Positions 33,001 to 43,195 of a stretch of DNA of 64,000 bases are shown piece after piece. The notes beneath the pieces were generated by a model, which was given only the letters and a program-made list of their open reading frames with translations, had not been told where the DNA came from and did no database searches. Each line of letters starts with the position of its first letter. Positions within the stretch are counted from its first letter, which is position 1. A program made the translations under genes and the position numbers. Origin of the DNA: Sphaerulina vaccinii (lineage: Eukaryota > Ascomycota > Dothideomycetes > Mycosphaerellales > Mycosphaerellaceae); the NCBI GenBank assembly GCA_022570795.1, contig JAKUDP010000001.1, positions 2,108,001 through 2,172,000 on the forward strand, read 5' to 3'.

Positions 33001-33732
33001 TCAGCGATAGCAGCTAGACGATGCCCTTGTAAGGATATGGAGAACCTCAAAGCGCTGGCCGAAATCAGAATACCTATGCAATCGCAAGTTTGCAATACTA
33101 TGATGCCGTAAACACGAAATCGATACCACTTTGTTCATAATTGAAATTAGTTCTCTCAATATGGCCGCAAAGTCCAGAGAGCCAGCGCTGTCGTTCTTGG
33201 TTCGAGCGAGCAGTAGGACATCCTCCAGCTTGCTCATTATACTAGGATATTCCTGTATCTGCGGATTCCGCAGCAGCCAGAACTTGTTGACCAGTTCCAT
33301 TCTTACGAGATCCACCAGCACCGCTGTTGCGCGGTGTGGCTCTTCGAAGAACTGTATGGATACGCATCTGACACGCTTCGAAATGGTCGGGTTTCTGCCA
33401 AGTATGTCGATCCAGCGGCGTACCTGCGCTCGTCCCTCACAGTAACGGAGTACGAGTACGACCATTCTGTCTTGATAAAGCAAAGGCAATGCTTCGTCTC
33501 TGATAGTGCTTGAGACCTGTAAAAGGCTTGGATGGAACGGGTCCGATCGGCACTGCCATGGCCTCGCCGGCGGTCCTCCTATCACGATATGGCCGTTTTG
33601 TCGCACTATTGTGTCCAGGCTGGAAGCACGACGGAAGGCCTCAAGTGCTGGATTAGAGGGGAATTCGAGATCGAACACATGCTCGTAGATTTGAAGTCTC
33701 AGCTCTGCCGGCAGCTGAAGCACGCGGGACAT
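33001..33732 (-). CDS. F-box-like hypothetical protein
   Basis: Reading from ATG 33732 the protein begins MSRVLQLPAELRLQIYEHVF, an F-box-like motif right at the N-terminus, followed by LLQVSSTIRDEALPLLYQDR, the second conserved helix of fungal F-box/2EXR proteins. The open frame gives 243 residues if it ends at 33001, but its 3' end may instead splice at about 33045 to the DUF3425-like exons downstream. The last 25 residues of the unspliced frame are low in conservation signals, which favours a splice. A function beyond protein-protein binding cannot be assigned. Open frame before 33732 lacks an ATG. Confidence 0.55.
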   Translation of the reverse strand: MSRVLQLPAELRLQIYEHVFDLEFPSNPALEAFRRASSLDTIVRQNGHIVIGGPPARPWQCRSDPFHPSLLQVSSTIRDEALPLLYQDRMVVLVLRYCEGRAQVRRWIDILGRNPTISKRVRCVSIQFFEEPHRATAVLVDLVRMELVNKFWLLRNPQIQEYPSIMSKLEDVLLLARTKNDSAGSLDFAAILRELISIMNKVVSISCLRHHSIANLRLHRYSDFGQRFEVLHILTRASSSCYR

Positions 33733-34006
33733 CTTGATCACATGGCAATACTGAGTCCAGCACCAGTATGTATACTTCGAGCAGTGTTGAGGGTTCTCTC
33801 ACAGTTGGTGGTTGTCATTGACTGATGAACGCGTGGTGGAGGTGTTGATTGGGGAAGGTAAAAGCGGAAGGCGCGCGCGTCGTTGCTGCCTCAGGCTTAC
33901 GCCAAGCGCACGGCTGTTCCCATACACAGAATTGCAACATCGATTTGGCTTCACCTCTGACTTCGCTTGAAGACAGACAGTCAACGCCCAGCGCCAACCA
34001 CCCAGC

Positions 34007-34693
34007 ATGTCTCTCGTCACCGGAGAGAAGTCGAACTTCCAGTTCATCCTGCGTCTTCTCAACACCAACGTGCGTACAATGCCGCTACCGCCTCCTCCAT
34101 CTCCGCGAGAAACATGCGACGACGAAATCCTGGTCACGAGAGGAGGGCAAATTTGAGATATGAGGGAGAATATGAACAAAGACTAACGGGACATGCAAAC
34201 AGGTCGATGGCAAGGAGAAGGTCATGTACGCCATGACCAAGATCAGTGGTGTCGGTCGCCGATACTCCAACTTGGTCTGCAAGAAGGCCGATGTCGACCT
34301 TAACAAGCGGTACATCTCTCCCGAACACACTCGAGAAATCTCCATTCCGAGCATCGAACATCCATCACGGCCATGTACTAACATTCTATAAACAGCGCCG
34401 GCGAGCTTACCTCCGAAGAACTCGAGCGCATCGTCACCATCCTCCAGAACCCAACCCAGTACAAGATCCCAACCTGGTTCCTCAACAGACAGCGCGACAT
34501 CGTCGACGGCAAGGACGGCCAAGTGCTCGCCAACGGAGTCTACAGCAAGCTCCGTGATGATTTGGAGCGCCTGAAGAAGATCCGCGCCCACAGGGGTCTG
34601 CGTCACTACTGGGGTCTGCGTGTCCGTGGACAGCACTCCAAGACTACTGGTCGCCGCGGCAGAACCGTCGGTGTAAGCAAGAAGAAGGGATAG
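34007..34693 (+). CDS. RPS18: 40S ribosomal protein S18 (uS13)
   Basis: A component of the small ribosomal subunit head that contacts the P-site tRNA and the large subunit. Three exons (34007-34069, 34203-34309, 34396-34693) give 155 residues, the eukaryotic length. Introns of 133 and 86 bp are longer than most here, as is common in ribosomal protein genes. Diagnostic segments: MSLVTGEKSNFQFILRLLNT, VMYAMTKISGVGRRYSNLVC, SEELERIVTILQNPTQYKIP, HRGLRHYWGLRVRGQHSKTT and a basic end GRRGRTVGVSKKKG. The frame is clean and codons are biased toward C/G-ending forms, as expected for a highly expressed gene. Confidence 0.96.
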
Positions 34694-35413
34694 TGGTTTT
34701 CGCCCAAGCACGAATGGAGTTTCTTTGTGGCGATGGTGGGGATTAGGCGTCTACTACTACTACGACAAAAAATGTGGCATGCATGCAAGATGGTGGCATA
34801 TGGCTACTAACAATTGGAAGCATGGGTCAGTGTTATAGCGGACTGTAAAAGACAGATGCGCATGTAGCAACGCTATCCCGACCATCACGTTCAGCGAGCT
34901 TTACGTCTCAATACGAACCACGATGAGTAAAAGATGTCTATGCACCATAGGATACGATACCCAATCCCAATCTGAGCCAACCGAGAACTGCTCCACGTGT
35001 GTTTTGCAGGACGCTGATCCGATAAGACAACACGATCGCAGACTGTAGAACCCATCCCACGCACCTGTCTCACTGATCCTACACAGCAAACCAACCACAC
35101 TTCCAGTTCCAGTCCTCGGCCCAGCACCAGAAACACAGCGTCTGGGCTGCTACACTACAGTACACCACTCAAAAGCCGCACCTAGATGCGCAAGAAGCCT
35201 ACCCCAACGCTCGCTCGATCTGACGAGCTCAGAGACTGGAACCCACTGTAAACAAGGACGATGTTTCACGAAATTCAAAAATGCGATCATGGCCAGATCA
35301 TTGAGCGTACTAAGCTATCTGATGTCTTTTGTAGTGAGAGTTATCTTCCACTAGACTGACTATCGTTATTGTAATGCTCGCATGAAGTATGCAAGCCCCA
35401 CTCTGGTCCGACA
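34694..35413. other. Intergenic between convergent RPS18 and Ubl-protein genes
   Basis: About 720 bp of 3' flanks. A CACGTG lies at 34994-34999 but no gene start is near. Nothing else was recognised. Confidence 0.55.
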
Positions 35414-37970
35414 CTACTGGGCCTCAGCTTGAGTGGGCGATGTATCAGTCCGTCGTTCTCTGATTTCAGAAGTGCTCGCGGCGCCCTCTTCAGTTGCGAC
35501 TGCCGAACTGGTCCCAGCATCAATAGTTGTAACATCAGGAGTCTCTGTCTTATCAGTGCTCGATGCGGCCTCTTCAGCTCGCTTCTCCTCTTCGTCCTCT
35601 CGCTGCTGACGTTCCTCTTCCTCTCTTCTTCGTGCAGCAACTTCTTCCTCGTTCCTACGCCTTTCTTCAGCTTCGAGAGCTCTGACATACGCTTCACCTA
35701 CGCCAGGCCATAGACTAGCGACCAACAGTGCAATTGCTCGCTCAGCAGGACGAAGCTGCTCTCGAAGCCACGAAAGACCATGGTTCCGTTGTCGTCGGTC
35801 TTCATCGAGCAATCGCTGTGCAACTTGTGCCGGAGTGGGCATCTGTCCAGGTCGAGCTTGAGCTTGTCCTTGCTGCTGGCCGGGTATTGCACGCTGTTGA
35901 CCTTGATTGACAATACCGTCCCACCATCGTCGCAGGAAACCACCTTCAGCTAAAGGCCCTTGTCGAAGCCCCCAGAAGACAACTGCAATCCCAACCATAG
36001 TCAAAGGTCTTCGCCAGCCAAGGTTTGCTCCAAGGATAAAGTATGCGAATATTAGTACGCGTAACAGGAGCCACATGTGGTTGACCAGAGGACCTAGAGC
36101 TCCGAGATTGTCTGGCTGTGCTGCTACAGCTTGAGCCACGACGGGTTGAGCAGCGACGGCCTGCACTTGGTTGGCAGGGGGCTGTTCATTTGTATTTGCC
36201 GTCGCACTTGCTGGCTGCGTGGCTCGAGTCGGCTGTGGTGCTACGGATGTCATTCTTCCAGTATAAGTCCCGTGTTGTGGAGAATATAGAATCGCCTGAG
36301 GTCCAGTTGGCGAGGATAGAAGGTAGGCTGTGACATCGGCCGGCGATCCTGGTGCTGTTGGTTGCTGATGCTCGAACGGCAGTCTGTGTACAATCCCTTG
36401 TCCTGGTGGCGGTTGCGAGCTTGCACGTGGCATTGGGATGCCTTGTGGTGTAATGCCACCGTGAATGGGTGTGGCAGCAAAGATGTCCTGTGAACCACTA
36501 GCAGCACGCATGTTGTTCAGGGCTGTGGCAGCAGGCGCGGTCGAGCCACCGAGGTTGAATGGATCAACAAAGGTCTGCACTTCTGTATTCCGGTGCCGCA
36601 GCTGGTCGACGCGTGTCTGTATGGCAGTCCGTTGCTCGTCAGTCATTCCGTTAAGCTCGCGGAGTTCGTCTAGCAAACGATGCATCTCGACAAGGTTATC
36701 GCGAGCCTGCTCAACAGCGCTGGGACCAGTCCTGCGAGGTATGGGTTGTTGATGAGGCAAACCGCCTTGCGCCATCATCCCAGGCAGGTGAGGGATACCA
36801 AAGCCAGGAAGTACCTAAAGGTAGTAGGTAGAAGGGTTAGCAAATATCTCTGATTCGCGTGCCTGGTCTTAGCGACGCCTGTCGTTGAGCTTAGCACCCC
36901 AGTGGATGTGAGCCGCGTGAGACACTGTCGACAGCGCATGCCTTCTGCCTACTACACTTACATGTTGGTGGCCGATCTGGATATGCTGCTGGAACTGGAA
37001 TCGTTCTCCATTAGGACCTGTACCCTCTAGGAACACACCCTGTCCATTAGGATGCCGCGGTGGAGGTCGCGGCGGCTGAGAAGCACTCCGTTGATGCTGA
37101 TCACCCGGGCTTTGCGTGGAATTCGTGTCTGCTGTGCCATCGGTGGACGGTGGCTGAGCTGCTTGTTGTAAGGTTCGATCTAGAGGTTGTTGCATTTGTT
37201 GCTGCATAGTCAAAGGGTGGTGTCCATGCGGTCCATGCGTACCAGTAGGTGGCAGCTGGCGAAGAATGGCGTCGTGTTGAGCTAGCGCCGCCTGCTGCGC
37301 CTGATGTTCCAATTGCGCTGCAATGGCTGCCAGCTGCGGATTGCCATGCGGATTTTGCACCCGAGGGTACAAGGGCTGCCCATGTGCCTGACGTGGCAGT
37401 TGCTGTGGAGCATGTGTATGTGTATGCGTGTGCGTATGACCTGCTAGCGATGGCGATGTACTCGTGCTCTGGTTTATGCTATTCCTTCCTGCCTAAAAGC
37501 AGTAGATAGAAGGGTTAGCAAGTATCTCTGAGAACGCAGGCTGTTTCATTGGTGTCTGTTCCCAAGCTCGACGTCTCAGTGAGTGCGAGCTTGGTGAGAC
37601 ACTGCAGAGAGGCCATGCCCTGATGCCTTTTGCCTACTACTTTGCTTACTGTAGCTGTGCCATCGCCATTGCCCCTGACCAGCAGATGTACAGTATACTC
37701 TGTCTGGCTCGGCTCTCTTCGAATGTTCAACGCATCTCCCAATGTCTGCTCATTGTCGGCCAATGCTCGTCCAGCATAGAGGATTCGCTGTCGTTCGGGT
37801 GCTGGGTTGGAGGGTAACGTCTGTTGTATGCGTTCACGAATCTCGCCAATACGTGCGCTGACTTGTATATCAGTCCCCAGCGTGAATTCGTCTGCAGCGC
37901 CTGCGATATCTCCTGGCGGCACTTTGATGCGTAGCGTGATGGTGCTCGGTAGCTCTGTTGGAGGCGCCAT
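35414..37970 (-). CDS. Ubiquitin-like-domain ER membrane protein (Usa1/Herp-like)
   Basis: Three exons (37650-37970, 36962-37492, 35414-36814) encode 750 residues. A ubiquitin-like domain occupies residues ~10-105 (TLRIKVPPGDIAG, RIGEIRERIQQTLPS, PERQRILYAGRALADNEQTL). A long Gln/Pro/His-rich linker follows, including a His-Thr repeat (GHTHTHTHTHAPQQ). Around residues 540-590 are hydrophobic segments (HMWLLLRVLIFAYFILGANL, RPLTMVGIAVVFWGL), then a Glu/Arg-rich coiled coil and acidic tail. This order matches Usa1/Herp proteins that scaffold the Hrd1 ubiquitin ligase in ER-associated degradation; the assignment is by architecture. Its two introns are 157 and 147 bp and related to each other; see the repeat entries. 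Confidence 0.75.
36815..36961 (-). repeat. Introner-like element: second intron of the Ubl-protein gene
   Basis: A 147-bp intron with gtaagt donor and ttag acceptor. It shares long blocks with the first intron of the same gene: the donor-side GTAGTAGGCAGAAGGCAT and CAGTGTCTCAC, and the acceptor-side GAGATATTTGCTAACCCTTC and CTACT. Its two ends are inverted repeats of about 15 bases (GTAGTAGGCAGAAGG against the complement of CCTTCTACCTACTAC), so the intron RNA can fold end to end. Most introns in the window are 45-70 bp and unrelated. Confidence 0.8.
37493..37649 (-). repeat. Introner-like element: first intron of the Ubl-protein gene
   Basis: A 157-bp intron homologous to the 36815-36961 intron. 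Both begin gtaag and continue with tagtaggca and aaggcat, share cagtgtctcac, and end with gctaacccttct then ctact and tttag. The middle is diverged and about 10 bp longer. Terminal inverted repeats are present but less perfect (GTAGTAGGCAAAAGG against GCAGTAGATAGAAGG). The pair fits introner-like elements known from Dothideomycetes. Confidence 0.8.
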
Positions 37971-38460
37971 GTTATTGATGCGGTCAAGTCTCGAGGGAAA
38001 TGAAGACTGCCGGCGCAGTCTGTCTTCGCTTCGGGTCGCTCGGTGTGTTCCAGATCGCAGAGAGCTTTGCAAGTCCTGAACTCGCAAGAGCAGTCCTCTC
38101 TGATCTCAGATTTAATTATAACAGCATTTGGAGCTCGCCTCTGCTGTCGTAGTAAGCGCTGCTTGTTGGGAGAAGCCGGCAACGTTCAATTTCGTTAGCC
38201 CTTGGGTGTTGATGTTGCTGAAGATGAATACATGGTCTCGAGCCAAAGGAGAAGGTGTCTTCAAGAGTCGAGTCGTTCCTGTTGTGTCCGCACTCTGTCT
38301 TGCGCTCCAGCTGTTCATATGCACAACGCGGGACGAGGGAAGCTTATTTTAGCGCTATACAGTGGTCTGCATATGACATCGTCGTTTCTGTGATCTCTTC
38401 TCTCCAATCTCCAAGAAACAACATCTCGTCGACGATGAGCTGACACGACCACTCAATACA
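37971..38460. promoter_or_regulatory. Shared upstream region of divergent Ubl-protein gene and PSD1
   Basis: About 490 bp between two divergent starts. Small ORFs (38128-38352, 38112-38324) have no recognisable domain. No specific control site was recognised. Confidence 0.45.
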
Positions 38461-40158
38461 ATGCCACCAATACCAGCACGAACCTCCCAGGTTCTGCTTC
38501 GTACTCTCACTTTACGGACACGACAACCGCAAATTCGATCCTTTTCCCGCACATACAAGCATCACCAGCAGCATCGTAAGTCGTCCTTCAGCTCAAGATT
38601 ACGCGATGCTTGGAATTCTACGCCTGTTGTGTGGAAGCCTATCCCCATAGGCCTGGGCATAGTCTTCCTTGGCGCCTTCCAATTGTACAGAACGAATGAG
38701 CGCGAGAGAAGGCGGATAGAGGATCGAGAGACGACAGACGATGACCCAGGAGACGTAGGCAAGCCAAAGCGTCGTGAGCGGATACGGCCATCAGGACCAT
38801 GGACTGTGCAGATTATGAGCACGATACCACTGAAGGCGCTGAGTCGATGGTGGGGATATCTGAACAGCATCGACATACCTTATTACCTGCGAGTGCCAGG
38901 CTTCAAGCTGTATGGATACATCTTTGGTGTCAACTTTGACGAGATCAGTGAGCCGGACCTGCACAAGTACAGAAATCTATCAGAGTTCTTCTATAGAACA
39001 CTAAAGCCTGGAGTGCGACCATTAGATCCACATCCGAATGCTTTGCTATCGCCAGCAGATGGTAAAGTTGTACAGTTTGGCATCATCGAGCATGGAGAGG
39101 TGGAGCAGGTTAAAGGCGTAACGTACAAGGTGGATGCATTGCTCGGAGAACAGCCCACAAGTGGTGGGCATGCTAGCAGCAATATCACCGGATCGAAAGG
39201 GTCACCAGATGTATCCTCGGATCGCAAGAATCATGGTGAAGAGGAGATCATCCGCGATGACGAGGAGTTCGCGCGCGTAAACGGCATTTCATATACACTT
39301 CCCAGTCTGCTTTCCGGAGCTGCAGCAGGAAAGCAAGGCAGAAGCTGGTGGAAGAAGCCGAGAATAAAGGATGCTGCAAATGCTGACCCGTCAGTCCGAG
39401 AAGGAGGCAGCAAAGATGGGTTTCCAGTGACCCCAACGGATCAGTCGACGAAGCCATCCTCTTCTTCAGAACAAGAAGTCGCGAAGGATCTGGCCAGTGG
39501 TCCTAGCGCGCCTCGGCCATGGTACTATCCTGACAGACCTGAGACGCCAACAGCACTTTATTACTGTGTCGTGTACCTCGCGCCTGGAGATTATCATCGC
39601 TTTCACTCACCTGTCTCCTGGGTTGTAGAAAGCCGACGACACTTCGCTGGAGAGCTATACAGTGTCAGTCCATATCTAGTGAAGTCTCTGCCAGGCCTCT
39701 TCACACTCAACGAGCGTGTCGTATTGCTTGGTAGATGGAAGTACGGCTTCTTCAGCTACACTCCCGTTGGTGCTACGAACGTCGGCTCGATTGTGGTCAA
39801 TTTCGATAAGGAACTGCGCACGAACAGCTTGCTCACTGACACCATGGCGGATAAGGCTGCGGAAGAGGCGAAAGAGAGGGGCGAACCATACTCTGGATAT
39901 GCTGAAGCTACGTACGAAAGTGCCAGCTCAGTGCTAGGTGGTCATGCTCTAAGAAGAGGTGAAGAGATGGGAGGTTTCCAGCTGGGCAGTACTATTGTCA
40001 TGGTGTTCGAAGCCCCGAAAGGCAGGAGACCGACACTAGACGAAGGTTTCATGGGCACAGAAGAGAACAGGAAAGGTGGTTGGCAATGGTGTATTGAGAA
40101 AGGTATGAAGGTTAAGGTTGGACAGCGGCTTGGCTGGGTCGACGAGGAGTCGTCGTGA
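38461..40158 (+). CDS. PSD1: Phosphatidylserine decarboxylase 1, mitochondrial
   Basis: Converts phosphatidylserine to phosphatidylethanolamine at the mitochondrial inner membrane. It is a single exon of 565 residues. An Arg-rich presequence (RTLTLRTRQPQIRSFSRTY) is followed by a membrane segment (IPIGLGIVFLGAFQLY). The catalytic domain includes YRNLSEFFYRTLKPGVRPLD, LLSPADGKVVQFG, YYCVVYLAPGDYHRFHSPV with the catalytic His, and VGATNVGSIVVNFD. Near the C-terminus, FQLGSTIVMVFEAP holds the Leu-Gly-Ser-Thr site where the precursor cleaves itself and forms the pyruvoyl group. An acidic, disordered insert of ~130 residues (about 240-360) splits the domain, as in many filamentous fungi. Confidence 0.94.
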   Translation: MPPIPARTSQVLLRTLTLRTRQPQIRSFSRTYKHHQQHRKSSFSSRLRDAWNSTPVVWKPIPIGLGIVFLGAFQLYRTNERERRRIEDRETTDDDPGDVGKPKRRERIRPSGPWTVQIMSTIPLKALSRWWGYLNSIDIPYYLRVPGFKLYGYIFGVNFDEISEPDLHKYRNLSEFFYRTLKPGVRPLDPHPNALLSPADGKVVQFGIIEHGEVEQVKGVTYKVDALLGEQPTSGGHASSNITGSKGSPDVSSDRKNHGEEEIIRDDEEFARVNGISYTLPSLLSGAAAGKQGRSWWKKPRIKDAANADPSVREGGSKDGFPVTPTDQSTKPSSSSEQEVAKDLASGPSAPRPWYYPDRPETPTALYYCVVYLAPGDYHRFHSPVSWVVESRRHFAGELYSVSPYLVKSLPGLFTLNERVVLLGRWKYGFFSYTPVGATNVGSIVVNFDKELRTNSLLTDTMADKAAEEAKERGEPYSGYAEATYESASSVLGGHALRRGEEMGGFQLGSTIVMVFEAPKGRRPTLDEGFMGTEENRKGGWQWCIEKGMKVKVGQRLGWVDEESS

Positions 40159-40851
40159 TACATGCTGCATGTCATGGAGCTCCGGTCCAGTAACTTGACA
40201 TTGAGAACCTGTATATACCTTACAGTGTTTCCATCCATTCTGTCAGGTCATCTCCGTTTCTCTGGTCACATTCTGACTCGGTGCTGCCGTGGCGCCGGAG
40301 GGCTCGGTCGTTGCATTTCGAGTGGAGAAGTGAAGGCGCTTCCAGAGAATCTCCGTTTCCCTGGCCACGATCTGGACCGGGCTTGCCGTGGCGCTTGAGG
40401 GCTCAGTCATCCATTCTGAGCGGAGATGTTGTGGTGGCTTTCAAGTCATCTCCGTTGCTCAAGTCCCATTCTGAATCGGGTTTGCCGTGACGCATAAGGG
40501 CTCAGTCATCCCAGTCTGAGCGGAGACAAGGAGACATTCTTAGATGAACTCTGATATCAGGTCTGCTTCTCCGTACTGCTCTGTCCGCAACTCAAGCGGC
40601 ATGGTCGACAATGAGATTCCAGAGAGTGGCGCCGATTCGCAACGCTCTCTGATATCGTGTCTGCTTGTACTTACTGGTTTGTCTGCAAATCAAGTGGCAT
40701 GGTCAGCGAGAGAAAGTGGGGAATGGGCTGACAATCGGCCATCTTCTCTGATTCATTGCTAGGTCAATCAAACTAGCCTGTCTATTCCTCTGGTGGCATA
40801 GTCACCGGAGATCACGCCTGAAACAGCCCGGAACTTGTGCCTGAGGCCACC
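40159..40851. other. Intergenic after PSD1, mostly a ~100-bp periodic array
   Basis: No gene is supported. From 40249 the whole stretch is built of ~100-bp units, described in the next entry. Confidence 0.6.
40249..40845. repeat. Six-unit tandem array with ~100-bp period
   Basis: Units start near 40249, 40349, 40447, 40546, 40647 and 40746. Units 1-3 share atctccgtt, the core gtgccgtgg/ttgccgtg, agggctc and end near gagcggaga; in units 2 and 3 ATCTCCG and CGGAGA(T) form inverted ends. Units 4-6 share ctctgat, tctgc and (a/g)gtggcat and are more diverged from 1-3, but keep the same phase. Function unknown. Confidence 0.65.
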
Positions 40852-41568
40852 TCACTGCCTTTTGAACTCCGGATACATCTCTTCATACTGGCCAGGAGGC
40901 TGCAGACGATGGAGATCTGCTTGTGCGGCATTAAGCTCCGTCACAGCTAGATTGTCTGCTACCACTGCCCTCTTCAAGCGACCTGCAGCCATAATGATGG
41001 CTTCAGTTTGTAGGCTATCATCAGCGTCCTCGCCCATCTCCCTCGCCGTCGACTTCCCATGCGGCATAACCAGTACCTCCCTCACAACACCCTCATCAAC
41101 CTTAGGGACTATAACCCTCGGATCCGGCTGATTCCTCGTTCGAACTGCAATCGTCGCCACAATCTTCCTCTCCGGAAATGCCGTACGGTCCAAACTCATC
41201 ACATAAGCTTCCCAACCTGGCATTCCCAAGATCATGACTTCGGATTTGGACATGTCTGGGTCGATGAATGCTGTGATTGAAGCTTTCACGCCTGCGATGA
41301 AGAGGTCGAATGTGGTGTACTTGCTTACTTCGATTGTACGGGCGCCGCTGAGTGTAAGCTTTTCGCAGGTGTGAGGGATGAGCCAGGCGGCGTCGACGAC
41401 GCGCTGGCTGATAAGGTTGATGCTCGAGCTGCTGGAGAGGAGGATGCTGGTCATGTTTTTGTCGAAGAGGATGCTAGTGATGCGTTTGTCCTGGCCGAAC
41501 TCCGATGGAATGCAGCCGGCAACTCTGTAGCTGTCTTTGATGAAGCGTCCATCGCCAGGTGGTAGAGC
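40852..41568 (-). CDS. Retropepsin-like protein with catalytic Asp replaced, 5' exon unresolved
   Basis: The last exon of a gene related to the retropepsin-like gene at 43196-43978. Aligned blocks are YRVAGCIPSEFG (paralogue RVSGRIPSQVPG), VMILGMPGWEAYVMSLDRTA (paralogue ILGMPGWDTFLIGIERTS) and FPERKIVATIAV. The paralogue's catalytic LLDSGATCNLVS is here LLSSSSSINLIS, so the active-site Asp is gone and hydrolysis is not expected. An acceptor (gtgactcgcag, branch gctaac) precedes the exon at 41569; the first exon upstream could not be fixed. It may be a pseudoenzyme or a decaying copy. The 239-codon exon itself is free of stops. Confidence 0.6.
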   Translation of the reverse strand, partial: ALPPGDGRFIKDSYRVAGCIPSEFGQDKRITSILFDKNMTSILLSSSSSINLISQRVVDAAWLIPHTCEKLTLSGARTIEVSKYTTFDLFIAGVKASITAFIDPDMSKSEVMILGMPGWEAYVMSLDRTAFPERKIVATIAVRTRNQPDPRVIVPKVDEGVVREVLVMPHGKSTAREMGEDADDSLQTEAIIMAAGRLKRAVVADNLAVTELNAAQADLHRLQPPGQYEEMYPEFKRQ

Positions 41569-43195
41569 CTGCGAGTCACGTTAGCTTGTGTCCTGGTCAT
41601 CTCCAGGCGCGCCTCGTATGTGCTGACCATGTCTGCGTTTTCGTGCTGTGCAGCAAGGCGGGCTATCTATATGCAAATGGCGGTTGCAGATGTTGTGGGT
41701 GGTAGAGGAAGAAGAGGGGGAAGAATTTGACAGAAGAAGATGCAGCAGGGGCAAACAGTCATCTGAGAGGACACTATGACGAGCTTTTCGGGCCTTACTG
41801 CGAAGAGCAATAGACTGCATTACGGTCTCTATCTCCGATATTGCGCTGCTCAGGATAACGACAACTTCCATGATCTAGGTGATGCAAAGACACACTCCGA
41901 CCTCGAATTAGTGAATGCCTGGGGTTCCGAACGCGAGGTGAAGAGAGAACTCCAAACGACGCTCGAGAATGAAAGAAATTTACCCGGCGCATAATGTCTA
42001 TGCTTCTCAATGCTCGGTGTTTCCAGTCTTGTGGAGCACTCTGATTGTGTGATGAAGTCTAGGTGGTGTGTACACACTCCGACCTCAAATCAGTGAATGC
42101 TTAGAGTCCATTGCTTGTCTTACTTCGCGATTCCTAGCGCTTCCTTGAACTCGAACACGAGGTGAAGCAAGCACTCCAACCAACGCTCGAGATTGGAAGA
42201 AAGCCACTGCCGCAAAACAGTCTCTGCTCCTGGACGCTCGGTCGGTGCTTCCAGTTCTTCGGAGAGATCTGATTCTGTGATCGATCCTAGGTGGTGTATA
42301 CACACTACGACTTCGAAACAGTGAACCCTTAAAGTTTATTGCTTGTCTCACTTTCAGCGCTTGCTTGAAATTCAACGTAGGGTGAAGACAGCGCCCGACC
42401 AACGCTCGAGGGCCACAGAAATCCACCGCAGCACTCTGTCTTTGTATCTGAATGCTTGGTGCTCCCAATCTTGCGGAGAACTCTGGTTATATGGTCGACC
42501 TTCTCGATCAGCATCTGTATCGGTGAAGCTCTTTTACTAACTACACTGCATCAGTTTCTGCTGCCGTGATTAGCACACATAGTTGTCGGAAAGTAGTAAT
42601 GTCTCAGGAGGCAGACCACGATGAACAGTACGAGGTCAGTGGGCGAATGATGACAGCTGATGGCGCAATGGCGCCATTTTTGAACCATACTGCGATGGTG
42701 AATGGTTGCATTGTTTGTCTAGATCTCTGACTGCGACCTGGTCAGGATAACGACAACCTCCAAATCCTAGGTGGCGGAGACCCAAAGTGTATCGAGCTTC
42801 TTCGCCGTGGCAGTATCTCGAATCCAAACTCAGCAGTGTCTACACAATAACCTCTACATTTTCCCTCGATGCGCGCCATCTCGATCTTCTGCAACTGCTC
42901 AACGAGAGATCACCTTTGCGGTGATAGAAGCCCACTCGAGGTCTCCTTCCAGGACTGCCGCGCACAATGTTTCCACGGCCCGAAAGAACTCAAAGGTTGC
43001 CATCGCGCCCTGTCTCTGCTTCAAGACTTGGTGTCTTCCATATTGCAGAGAGCTTCATGCTGGGGTGCAATGCTCTCCATCCTGGAATGGCCACACAATG
43101 TCGCTTTGGTGCCTGCCTCTCTGGTCGTGGTTAGCCCCGATCGATGTGAGATATTGGCAATGATGTATCTCACCCAGCACTTGCTCTGACAGCAC
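41569..43195. other. Intergenic repeat-rich region between two retropepsin-like genes
   Basis: The left ~250 bp should contain the missing 5' exon of the neighbouring retropepsin-like gene. The rest, from about 41818, is diverged repeats. ORFs such as 42085-42468 and 42771-43163 follow the repeat units and have no domain. Confidence 0.55.
41818..43190. repeat. Diverged direct repeats of ~180-230 bp, four or more copies
   Basis: The block ctaggtg(g/a)tg followed by acacactccgacct begins units at 41876, 42059 and 42287, and ctaggtggcgg recurs at 42767. Each unit also contains attg(c/t)ttgtct, caacgctcgag, ctgtct(c/t)tg, cttggtg-like and (g/c)ggaga(a/g)ctct-like pieces. The 15-base caggataacgacaac occurs at 41850 and 42743, so the outer parts are duplicated too. 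A weaker copy reaches 43060. Confidence 0.6.
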
